From contig DATCLS010000096.1 of NCBI GenBank assembly GCA_036563805.1, positions 1-64,000 of the forward strand: a stretch of DNA of 64,000 nt, written 5' to 3'. Positions 57,639 through 64,000 of this stretch are shown here, piece after piece. This DNA comes from DATCLS01 sp036563805. Lineage in GTDB: Bacteria; Actinomycetota; Acidimicrobiia; Acidimicrobiales; VFJN01. Position numbers and translations under genes: made by a program. Within the stretch, counting starts at the first letter, position 1, and each line of letters begins with the position of its first letter. The notes beneath the pieces were generated by a model that was given only the letters and a program-made list of their open reading frames with translations, was not told the DNA's origin and did not search any database.

Positions 57639-58334
57639 TCACGCAGCCGGCGGCTTCTGCCCCGTGACGCCCCAGTAGACGTGCCGGGCCATGGCGGTGC
57701 GGGCGGCGTCGATGTCGATGCCCCACGCCTCGAAGCCGGAGTGGTGGGCGGCCACGTTGGCGAGCATCGTGACCATGACCCCGGCGTCCGCCGTGGCGTC
57801 GACGTTGAGGTTGCGGCCCTCGGCCTGGAACCCCTCGGTGACGCGGGCCAGCTCGACCGTCACGGCGTTGAGCAGCCGGACGCGGATCGTGCGGAAGCGC
57901 CGGTCGCCCTCGTTGGTCGCCAGGTCGACGACCCGCAGCACGGGCCGGTGCCGATCCCAGAAGGCGAAGAAGGCGTCGCACAGCTGGAGGGCGGTCTGGT
58001 AGCCGGCCTTGCCCCGCCAGGTGCCCTCCTTGACGATCCGGACCAGCTCGGCGCCGTCCTCCGACATCTGCTCGGCCAGCACCAGGATCGCCGCCTCGAC
58101 GTCCGCGAAGTACTGGTAGAACGTCGCCGGCGAGGTCCCGGCCTCGCGGGCGATGTCGATGACCTTCAGGTCGCGGTACGACGTCGTGCGCAGCATCTCG
58201 GCGGTGCGATCCAGCAGTCGCTGCCGCGTCGCCCGGCCCCGCCGGCCGGGCACTCGGCCGTCCGAGGCCCGGAGCCCCTCCCCATCGGGATCCGCCGTCT
58301 GCTCGCGCTGCTCGAGGGAAGCTCGGTCAGCCAC
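57639..58334 (-). CDS. TetR-family transcriptional regulator
   Basis: The 231-residue protein has an N-terminal disordered basic stretch (1-33), then the TetR helix-turn-helix RQRLLDRTAEMLRTTSYRDLKVIDIAREAGTSPATFYQYFAD. The ligand domain is long (about 150 residues) with LCDAFFAFWDRHRPVLRVVDLATNEGDRRFRTIRVRL, as in the KstR2/FadR-like group that senses acyl-CoA compounds. The GTG at 58334 comes 6 nt after TACCCT on the minus strand. The CTGAT-N5-ATCAG site lies directly upstream, so it probably represses itself. I infer that it also binds the four TCTGAC-N5-GTCAGA sites. Confidence 0.9.
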   Translation of the reverse strand: MADRASLEQREQTADPDGEGLRASDGRVPGRRGRATRQRLLDRTAEMLRTTSYRDLKVIDIAREAGTSPATFYQYFADVEAAILVLAEQMSEDGAELVRIVKEGTWRGKAGYQTALQLCDAFFAFWDRHRPVLRVVDLATNEGDRRFRTIRVRLLNAVTVELARVTEGFQAEGRNLNVDATADAGVMVTMLANVAAHHSGFEAWGIDIDAARTAMARHVYWGVTGQKPPAA

Positions 58335-58353
58335 TGCGCAAGGGTATCGATCG

Positions 58354-58368
58354 CTGATGTTCCATCAG
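58354..58368. promoter_or_regulatory. TetR autoregulation site (CTGAT-N5-ATCAG)
   Basis: CTGAT-GTTCC-ATCAG has perfect arms and the same 15-bp geometry as CTGAC-N5-GTCAG in the other four sites. It covers the region just upstream of the TetR -10 box and reaches into the stop codon of the neighbouring gene. Confidence 0.72.
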
Positions 58369-58991
58369 GAAAATGCCTCCCAGACGGCGGCGAGTTCGCC
58401 GGCCGTCGTCAGCGTGGCCAGCAGGCTCAGCGTGTTGTCGATGACCGCGTCGGCGTAGTCGGCCGGCACGCCGCACACGGCGTCGCGGGGCAGCACGACC
58501 TCGTAGCCGTGGTTGACCGCCTCCATCACCATGTTGGTGACCGCCACGTTGACCGACACGCCGACCGCCACGACGGTCCGGACGCCCAGGTTCCGGAGCA
58601 CGGGGTCGAGGTCGGTGCCCGACATGGGGTTGAGCCCGTGGCTGCGGGTGAGGACGATGTCGCTCTCCTCCACCCCGACCTCGGGCACCACCTCGACGGC
58701 GGGGGTGCCCGGCAGCTGCTGGACCGGCGAGCGGGCCGTGGCCCGGAACAGCCGGGCGTTGCGGTTGCCGCCCCGCCCGTCGGGCCGGGCCTGGAAGACG
58801 CCGTGGACGACGGCGACGCCGGCCTTGCGGGCGGCCTGGGCCAGGCGGGCCACCGCCGGGATCATCGTCTCGCGGGCCGCCGCGGCCAGCTCGGGCAACG
58901 ACGACCGCTCGCCCACCACCCCGTTCTGGATCTCGGACGTGACGAGCGCCGTGTGTCCCGGAGCGCACAGCGTGGACAGGTCGACGGCCAT
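58365..58991 (-). CDS. Isochorismatase-fold protein without the catalytic triad
   Basis: The 208-residue protein has the cysteine-hydrolase fold: HTALVTSEIQNGVVG, AGVAVVHGVFQARPDGRGGNRN, LTRSHGLNPMSGTDLD, VVAVGVSVNVAVTN and GYEVVLPRDAVCGVPADYADAV. The triad Asp-Lys-Cys of isochorismatases and amidases is replaced: Glu20 for Asp, Arg for Lys, Ala150 for the nucleophile Cys. Related actinobacterial proteins with SEIQNGV and RSHG occur in catabolic clusters; their activity is unknown to me. The start lies 6 nt after TAACGT, with operator site 4 just beyond. It diverges from the ThDP enzyme. Confidence 0.82.
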   Translation of the reverse strand: MAVDLSTLCAPGHTALVTSEIQNGVVGERSSLPELAAAARETMIPAVARLAQAARKAGVAVVHGVFQARPDGRGGNRNARLFRATARSPVQQLPGTPAVEVVPEVGVEESDIVLTRSHGLNPMSGTDLDPVLRNLGVRTVVAVGVSVNVAVTNMVMEAVNHGYEVVLPRDAVCGVPADYADAVIDNTLSLLATLTTAGELAAVWEAFS

Positions 58992-59058
58992 GGCCCGACG
59001 TTATCTGACGGGTCGTCAGACCGCCCGACATTCGGACACCCTGAGTAACGTCGGGCCC
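58992..59058. promoter_or_regulatory. Mirror-image divergent leaderless promoters with operator site 4
   Basis: GGCCCGACGTTA (58992-59003) and its exact reverse complement TAACGTCGGGCC (59046-59057) place identical TAACGT -10 boxes 6-7 nt before both divergent start codons (58991 and 59059). The palindrome TCTGAC-GGGTC-GTCAGA (59004-59020) is next to the left promoter. One regulator could control both genes. Confidence 0.78.
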
Positions 59059-60729
59059 ATGACCAGCGGCAGCACGAGCGGCACGAGCGGCAGCCCGACG
59101 AGCGGCCCCACCGGCGGCCCCACCGGCGATCCCGCCCCGGACGGGCCGGGCGCCCCCACCGGTGCCGACGGCCGCCTGAACGGCGCCCAGGCGCTGATCC
59201 GGACGCTGGCCGCCTGCGGGGTCGACACGTGCTTCTCCAACCCGGGCACGTCCGAGATGCACTTCGTCGCCGCCCTCGACACGGTGCCCGAGATGCGCGG
59301 CGTGCTCGCTCTGTTCGAAGGCGTGGCCACCGGCGCCGCCGACGGCTACGCCCGCATGGCCGGCAAGCCGGCCGCCACCCTCCTCCACCTGGGGCCCGGC
59401 CTCGGCAACGGCCTGGCCAACCTCCACAACGCCCGCAAGGGCAAGGTGCCGGTCGTCAACGTCGTCGGCGACCACGCCACCTACCACAAGCAGTACGACG
59501 CCCAGCTCGAGTCCGACATCGAGACCGTGGCTCGGAACGTCTCGCCGTGGATCCGGTGGTCGACGACCCCCCGCGACGTCGGCCGCGACGCCGCCGAGGC
59601 CGTCGCCGCCGCGCTCGGCCCGCCCGGCGCCGTGGCCACGCTCATCCTGCCGGCCGACGTCAGCTGGTCGCCCGGCGGTGAGGTGGCGGCGCCGGTCCCG
59701 GCCCGCGGGCCCCAGCCCGTCGACGCCGACGTCGTCGAGGGCGCGGCCAAGGCGCTGCGGTCGGGCGAGCCGGCCGCCCTGCTGCTGGGCGGCACCGCCC
59801 TGCGGGAGCGGGGCCTGGTGGCGGCGAGCCGCGCCGCCAACGCGGTCGGCGCCCGCCTGCTGGCCGAGACGTTCCCCACCCGCCACGAGCGGGGCGCCGG
59901 GCTGCCCGACGTCTCCCGCCTCGCCTACCTGGCCGAGTTCGCGGCCGGCCAGCTCGAGGGCCTGCGGCACCTGGTGCTCGTCGACGCCAAGGCGCCCGTC
60001 AGCTTCTTCGCCTACCCCGGCAAGCCCAGCTACCTGGTGCCCGAGGGCTGCACGGTGCACGTGCTGGCCACCGCCGACCAGGACGCCCCGGGGGCGCTCG
60101 AGGCGCTGGCCGACCTGCTGGGCGCCCCTGCGGACGGGGCGGACCGCCACGACGCCGAGCGGCCCGAGCTGCCGACCGGCGAGCTCACGCCCCAGGCCGT
60201 CGCCCAGGCGGTCGGCGCCCTGCTGCCCGAGGGGGCGATCGTGTCCGACGAGGCCAACACGTCGGGACTGTTCACGCCCGGCCTGACCGCCGGCGCGCCC
60301 CGCCACGACTGGCTGTGCCTCACCGGCGGGGCCATCGGTCAGGGCCTGCCGGTGGCCACCGGGGCGGCCGTCGCCTGCCCCGACCGCAAGGTGCTCGCCC
60401 TCCAGGCCGACGGCAGCGCCCTCTACACGATCCAGGCGCTGTGGACCCAGGCCCGCGAGGGCCTCGACGTCACGACCGTCGTCTACAACAACCGGTCCTA
60501 CGCCGTGCTCAACATGGAGCTGAGCCGGGTGGGGGCCGAGGCCGGGCCCCGGGCCCGCGACCTGCTCGACCTGTCGCGGCCCGACATCGACTTCGTGGCG
60601 GTGGCCCGCGGCCTGGGCGTCCCGGCCACCCGGGCCACGACGGCCGACGAGCTGGCCGACCAGCTGGGCCGGGCGCTGGCCGAGCCCGGCCCCGCGCTGA
60701 TCGAAGCCGTCGTCCCGTCGCTCATGTGA
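59059..60729 (+). CDS. ThDP-dependent enzyme, acetolactate synthase/benzoylformate decarboxylase-like
   Basis: The 556-residue protein has the three ThDP-enzyme domains. The N-terminal pyrimidine domain has CFSNPGTSEMHFVAALD and the activating Glu in LALFEGVATGAADGYARMAGK. A middle domain follows (about 200-330). The C-terminal pyrophosphate domain contains ALQADGSALYTIQALWTQAREGLDVTTVVYNNRSY, the GDG-x-NN pattern with GDG changed to ADG. It may be a decarboxylase or ligase rather than true acetolactate synthase; there is no small subunit gene. The first 35 residues are a Gly/Ser/Thr/Pro tail of low complexity. ATG at 59059 follows TAACGT by 7 nt. Confidence 0.87.
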   Translation: MTSGSTSGTSGSPTSGPTGGPTGDPAPDGPGAPTGADGRLNGAQALIRTLAACGVDTCFSNPGTSEMHFVAALDTVPEMRGVLALFEGVATGAADGYARMAGKPAATLLHLGPGLGNGLANLHNARKGKVPVVNVVGDHATYHKQYDAQLESDIETVARNVSPWIRWSTTPRDVGRDAAEAVAAALGPPGAVATLILPADVSWSPGGEVAAPVPARGPQPVDADVVEGAAKALRSGEPAALLLGGTALRERGLVAASRAANAVGARLLAETFPTRHERGAGLPDVSRLAYLAEFAAGQLEGLRHLVLVDAKAPVSFFAYPGKPSYLVPEGCTVHVLATADQDAPGALEALADLLGAPADGADRHDAERPELPTGELTPQAVAQAVGALLPEGAIVSDEANTSGLFTPGLTAGAPRHDWLCLTGGAIGQGLPVATGAAVACPDRKVLALQADGSALYTIQALWTQAREGLDVTTVVYNNRSYAVLNMELSRVGAEAGPRARDLLDLSRPDIDFVAVARGLGVPATRATTADELADQLGRALAEPGPALIEAVVPSLM

Positions 60730-60781
60730 GCCCGCGCCCGGGCCCGGCGAGCCGGCGCCGGCCAGGCGGGCCCGGAGCGGG

Positions 60782-62050
60782 TCAGCCCACCGGGTAGCGG
60801 TTGCCGCCGGACGGGATCCGCTCGGTCGGGCCCGGGTCGAGCTTGCCGGCCAGCAGGGCGTTCTCGACGTCGGCCGGGAACGGGCGCTCGGTGAGCAGCG
60901 CTTGGCGCTGCTGGCGCGACCGGAACAGGTTGGCGATGTAGTTCATGCGGTCGTCCAGCAGGGCCCAGTTGCGGGCCCGGCGCTCGCTGTCGCGCCCGTC
61001 GGAGGTGTCCCAGCGCGTGAGCAGCGCCTGGAGCAGCGGCAGCTCGATGACCTGGAGGTCGGGCGGGAACAGCGGTCCGTCGGGCGGGGGCGGCAGCGGC
61101 TTGCTGACCTGGAGTCGCTCGCCGGGCAGGTCGTAGACCAGGCCCCGGGTCATGAGGCGGGCGTACGCCATCGACGGCCACCAGTGGATGGTCCCCCGCA
61201 GGGCGCCGGATCGGTGGCGGACCAGGTTGCGCATCGCCCGCTCGGTGAACAGGGCGATCGACGCCGCCACGTAGCCGTCCACCCGCCGCTGCTCGTAGCC
61301 GCCCATCAGGAGGTTGCCGGCCAGGATGTGCTCGGCCCGGCGCTTGCGGTCCTCGCACCGCAGCGCCTCGAAGTACTGGCGCAGCCCGAGGCGCAGGTCG
61401 TCGGGGGGCGGGGCCTCGGTGAGCAGCCAGCTGGGGTCGAGGTTGCGCAGCTCCTCGACGTGCGCCCGGACCTCGGCCCAGTAGTCCTCCCACGCCTTCT
61501 CGCCGACGTCGCGGCCGGCGTCGGAGAAGTGCTCGAGGAAGGTCGAGGTGGCCTGGGCGATCTCCAGGAACACGAACCGGTTGCCGGCGGCCAGGCACCG
61601 GTAGGTGGCACCGTTCTCGCGCTGCAGCAGCCACTGGGTGAGGCGGATGAGGGCCTCCTTGACCGGCTTGGGCGCCCGCAGCTGGAGCAGGGGCTCGGGG
61701 TGGGCGTCGCGCTCGATCCAGGTCCCGATCGTCCGCGACGACCACGTGGCGAACGTGCACCAGTTGGCGTCGAGCTGGTCGTCCCCCTGGGCCAGCAGGG
61801 CGGCCAAGCGCTCGGACAGGTCGCTGTAGCCGACGGTGATCCGCCGGTTGCGGAGCTGCATGACCTCGAGCGGCTCCCACAGCGGGTAGCCGGCGCTGGC
61901 CAGCCGCCACACCTCGTCGGGCGTGATCGGCCGGTCGACCGGGGCGTTGCCCACCGCCTCCTCGGGCAGGTAGCTGGAGGTGGCGCGCTCGGGCGCCGGC
62001 CGGCGGACGTCGGTGGGCTGCGAGCGGACCGGTTGGGACTGTCCGATCAT
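60782..62050 (-). CDS. Unrecognised partner protein of the MpaB-like oxygenase (422 aa)
   Basis: No family is recognised. The N-terminal 40 residues look disordered; the rest is mainly helical: ITPDEVWRLASAGYPLWEPLEVMQLRNRRITVGYSDLSERLAALLA, WSSRTIGTWIERDAHPEP, FLEIAQATSTFLEHFSD, LRQYFEALRCEDRKRRAEHILAGNLLMGGYEQRRVDGYVAASIALFTERAMRNLVRHR, and WSSRTIG/LLDDRMNYIANLFRSRQQRQAL. It resembles DUF2236 relatives in length and helix content but lacks their signature. Its ATG overlaps the MpaB-like stop (ATGA), so the two are translationally coupled and may form one complex. Confidence 0.7.
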   Translation of the reverse strand: MIGQSQPVRSQPTDVRRPAPERATSSYLPEEAVGNAPVDRPITPDEVWRLASAGYPLWEPLEVMQLRNRRITVGYSDLSERLAALLAQGDDQLDANWCTFATWSSRTIGTWIERDAHPEPLLQLRAPKPVKEALIRLTQWLLQRENGATYRCLAAGNRFVFLEIAQATSTFLEHFSDAGRDVGEKAWEDYWAEVRAHVEELRNLDPSWLLTEAPPPDDLRLGLRQYFEALRCEDRKRRAEHILAGNLLMGGYEQRRVDGYVAASIALFTERAMRNLVRHRSGALRGTIHWWPSMAYARLMTRGLVYDLPGERLQVSKPLPPPPDGPLFPPDLQVIELPLLQALLTRWDTSDGRDSERRARNWALLDDRMNYIANLFRSRQQRQALLTERPFPADVENALLAGKLDPGPTERIPSGGNRYPVG

Positions 62051-63306
62051 CGTGGTGCACTCCCCTGTGCGCTCCCGTGGGCGCGGCGGGCCCGGATGCG
62101 CCGCCGCCGGGTCCGGAGCGATCGCCGCCAGGGCGCCGCCCCGAGGGCCAGCCGATCGGCGACCGCGGCCTCGACGCGAAACGGCGGCCCCTCGCCCTGC
62201 AGCGCCCGGTCGAGCAGCATGCGGATCATCGAGCGGCCCAGCACCTCGGTGGGCGCCCGCATCAGGGACCGCCCGCCCGGCACGTCGCCGAGGGCCCGGC
62301 CCACCCGGGCGGCGACGTCGAGCAACGGCCGCCACCAGGCCGGCGGCGGCAGCTGGAAGCAGGCCGCCACCTCGGGCTCGAGCAGGTGGTGGACGAACGT
62401 GCGGGGCAGCTTGCGCAGCCCCAGCGGCATGGCGGTCTCCATCTGGTCGAGCAGGACGCCCATGAGCTGGTCGCCGCAGGGCCCGGGGCGGTGGTGGCGG
62501 GCGGCGATGAGGTCGCCCAGCCGGGTGCCCTCGGCCCGGTCGAAGGGCAGGCAGTCGGACCGGATGCCCAGCAGCTCGCCGATCACGCACCACGTGTGGA
62601 CGTAGGCCTCGGCGGCGTCGGGCTCGTAGGGCACGCCCATCCGGTCGAGCCCGTCGAGGACCGACACCGTGAACGTGATCAGGGTGCCGAGCAGGTCCTC
62701 CTGGTTGATCGGCACGCCCCACTCGTGGCACCAGCGCACCGGGACCGACTCGTCGCAGGTCTGGGGCACGACGTCCGGCGACTGGATGGTCTGGCGGACG
62801 ACGCCGTGCAGCAGCCGCACGCCGCGGATCGTCTCGTAGCCGACCCCGCCCGGGTAGAGCGCGTCGGGGGACTCGCGCCCCATGTCCATGACGTCGATGA
62901 TCATCTGGCCGGTCTCGGCGATGCGCCGGGCGGCGTTCTTGGTCGCCAGGTCCGACGTCAGGGTGAGCACCCGGGCGCCGTCCTCGGCCGCGTAGGCGTT
63001 GGGCAGCGAGACGCAGAACAGCGCGGTGATCACCGGCAGCGGCCAGTCGCCAAAGAACCGCTGGCCGAGGCGTATCAGGTCGCGGTCGGCCCACGCCGGC
63101 AGGTCGGGGCCCTCGTACATCCACCGCTGGACCGCCGGGTCGACCGGCCGCTCCCCCGTCGCCAGGTCGCGCAGCACCAGCCGCACCAGGTCCGGCTCGT
63201 CCAGCTCGGGATGCTCCTCCCGCAGCTCGCCCGCCACGCGATCGGCCGCCTCGTCGCCCATCTGCCTGAGCTTGTCGAGGTCGCCGTCCTCAAGCCTCCG
63301 TGCCAC
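62047..63306 (-). CDS. MpaB/DUF2236-family (latex-clearing-protein-like) oxygenase
   Basis: The 419-residue protein shows the DUF2236 pattern: FFGDWPLPVITALFCVSLPNAYAAEDGARVLTLTSDLA, ARRIAETGQMIIDVMDMG, GYETIRGVRLLHGVVRQTI with the likely heme-ligand His, CHEWGVPINQEDLLGTLITFTVSVLDGLDRMGVPY and YVHTWCVIGELLGI. The family includes the rubber oxygenase Lcp and fungal MpaB, heme enzymes that cleave isoprenoid double bonds or chains. A terpenoid or hydrophobic chain is thus a plausible substrate. The GTG start overlaps the end of the upstream gene and follows AAGGAG. Confidence 0.86.
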   Translation of the reverse strand: MARRLEDGDLDKLRQMGDEAADRVAGELREEHPELDEPDLVRLVLRDLATGERPVDPAVQRWMYEGPDLPAWADRDLIRLGQRFFGDWPLPVITALFCVSLPNAYAAEDGARVLTLTSDLATKNAARRIAETGQMIIDVMDMGRESPDALYPGGVGYETIRGVRLLHGVVRQTIQSPDVVPQTCDESVPVRWCHEWGVPINQEDLLGTLITFTVSVLDGLDRMGVPYEPDAAEAYVHTWCVIGELLGIRSDCLPFDRAEGTRLGDLIAARHHRPGPCGDQLMGVLLDQMETAMPLGLRKLPRTFVHHLLEPEVAACFQLPPPAWWRPLLDVAARVGRALGDVPGGRSLMRAPTEVLGRSMIRMLLDRALQGEGPPFRVEAAVADRLALGAAPWRRSLRTRRRRIRARRAHGSAQGSAPR

Positions 63307-64000
63307 CGATCAGCTCCTTGACGTAGGTCGACGCGTACGCCACCAGGTCGGACAGCGGCATGGTCGCCCCGGTCCGCCGGGCGGCGAGGTAGTCGTCGCG
63401 GGCCATGCGGCCGGCGACGGTCTGGTCGACGATCCGGCAGGCGGCGGTGAACCGCCACGGCGTGCGCGACAGCCCGCCGCAGATCGTCGCCGCAGGTTCG
63501 AGGGCGCCGAGGGCCACGAGCGGGTCGAGCATCGAGATCACGGTCTGGACCTGCTCGGTGACGTTGCCCGACCGCTCGAAGCGGCGGGCGAGCGACCGGA
63601 GCGCGGAGAGGCTGGCCGTGTGGTCACCGGTCCGGGCGTTGAGCTCCTCGATGGCCCGCAGCGCGTGCTGGACGAGCAGCGTGTTCTGGGCGGTGGACGC
63701 CACCCGCAGCCCGTCGTGGCAGGCCCGCAGCGCCGCCTGCGGGTCGCTCGGCGCCAGGGCCACGCCCCGGGCGATCAGCCCCATGGCCAGGATCGAGGGG
63801 TTGCCCCGGTCGGTCGCCACCTCGAGCAGGTCCTCGGCCAGCTCGAGGCCCTTCTCGGCCTCGCCCCACAGCGCCCCGATCTGGACGCTCTCGTAGCGGG
63901 CCACGGCGGCCGGCAGCGGGTCGCCCGTCTCGCGGCTGATCGCCACCATGGCGCTGAAGTGCTCGCGGCTGGCCTCGGCGGCCCGGGCGTAGTCGGAGCC
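63290..64000 (-). CDS. C-terminal part of a TPR-like regulatory protein (partial)
   Basis: This is the end of a gene that starts beyond the right edge; it stays open to position 64000. The visible 236 residues are a series of helix pairs of TPR type: ALWGEAEKGLELAEDLLEVATDRGNPSILAMGLIARGVALAPSDPQAALRACHDGLRVA and others, as in the C-terminal halves of AfsR/SARP, LuxR-LAL or adenylate cyclase-ATPase regulators. Its last 17 bases overlap the MpaB-like gene. It may be the activator or signalling partner of that gene pair. Confidence 0.72.
   Translation of the reverse strand, partial: GSDYARAAEASREHFSAMVAISRETGDPLPAAVARYESVQIGALWGEAEKGLELAEDLLEVATDRGNPSILAMGLIARGVALAPSDPQAALRACHDGLRVASTAQNTLLVQHALRAIEELNARTGDHTASLSALRSLARRFERSGNVTEQVQTVISMLDPLVALGALEPAATICGGLSRTPWRFTAACRIVDQTVAGRMARDDYLAARRTGATMPLSDLVAYASTYVKELIGGTEA

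Noticed and set aside
59059..60729. Biosynthetic acetolactate synthase (ilvB)
   Set aside because: No small subunit or other ilv genes are near, the first pyrophosphate motif is altered, and the gene shares a catabolic-type operator.
1..64000. CRISPR arrays, tRNA/rRNA genes, insertion sequences, prophage genes
   Set aside because: No regularly spaced repeats with spacers, no cloverleaf or rRNA sequence and no transposase, integrase or phage structural protein were recognised.

Overview
The window is very GC-rich DNA (mostly G or C at third codon positions) with dense, often overlapping genes. Several traits point to an actinobacterium, most likely of the class Acidimicrobiia: an Rpf-type resuscitation factor, a coenzyme F420 gene (cofC/fbiD) with two LLM-type flavin/F420 oxidoreductases, many CaiB/FadE/FadD/SDR lipid-catabolism genes, a KstR-like operator, and many start codons placed 5-9 nt after a TAnnnT-like -10 box, as expected for leaderless mRNAs. 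Class and family are inferred; nothing here fixes the genus. I see no rRNA, tRNA, CRISPR array, IS element, prophage or origin.

Layout. 1-1.5 kb: tail of a secreted or surface protein, then a DJ-1/PfpI protein coupled to a MarR regulator behind two tandem operators. 1.5-1.9 kb: frameshifted remnant of an I36-like secreted protein. 1.9-8.2 kb (minus): GH38 alpha-mannosidase, a six-hairpin glycosidase and gpsA. 8.3-14.3 kb: cofC, PIG-L deacetylase, HAD, methyltransferase, YqgE, DUF429, a DUF2135 lipoprotein and HIT. 14.4-17.4 kb: lutABC for lactate oxidation. 17.6-18.9 kb: PIN-PhoH ATPase. 19.1-23.6 kb: a polar amino-acid ABC transporter, then a 2OG-Fe(II) oxygenase. 24.6-25.4 kb: two gene remnants joined tail to tail (a secretory lipase and an unknown plus-strand gene). 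25.5-32 kb: SMP-30 hydrolase, gamma-PGA hydrolase-like protein, ECF sigma/anti-sigma pair, exonuclease and two poorly known proteins.

32-48.6 kb is a catabolic region with CoA transferase, a two-domain acyl-CoA dehydrogenase fusion, SDR, acyl-CoA synthetase, ADH, ALDH, two amidohydrolases and an LLM oxidoreductase, interrupted by rpf, tag and small unknown genes. 48.7-54.2 kb: ArsR plus double-SRPBCC protein, a PmbA/HAD/TldD cluster and a small coiled-coil protein. 54.2-60.7 kb: SDRs, CMD-family protein, LLM oxidoreductase, TetR regulator, an isochorismatase-fold protein without its triad, and a ThDP enzyme. 60.8-64 kb: an MpaB/DUF2236 oxygenase coupled to an unrecognised protein and to the end of a TPR-like protein that leaves the window.

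The most interesting signal is regulatory. Four 17-bp palindromes TCTGAC-N5-GTCAGA lie in front of the CoA transferase/FadE fusion, the SDR, the amidohydrolase and the isochorismatase/ThDP pair. A fifth site of the same geometry, CTGAT-N5-ATCAG, lies at the promoter of the TetR gene at 57.6-58.3 kb. I infer a dispersed catabolic regulon run by that TetR protein. A separate KstR-like site (TAGAACGTGTTCTA) fills the spacer of the ALDH/ADH promoter.
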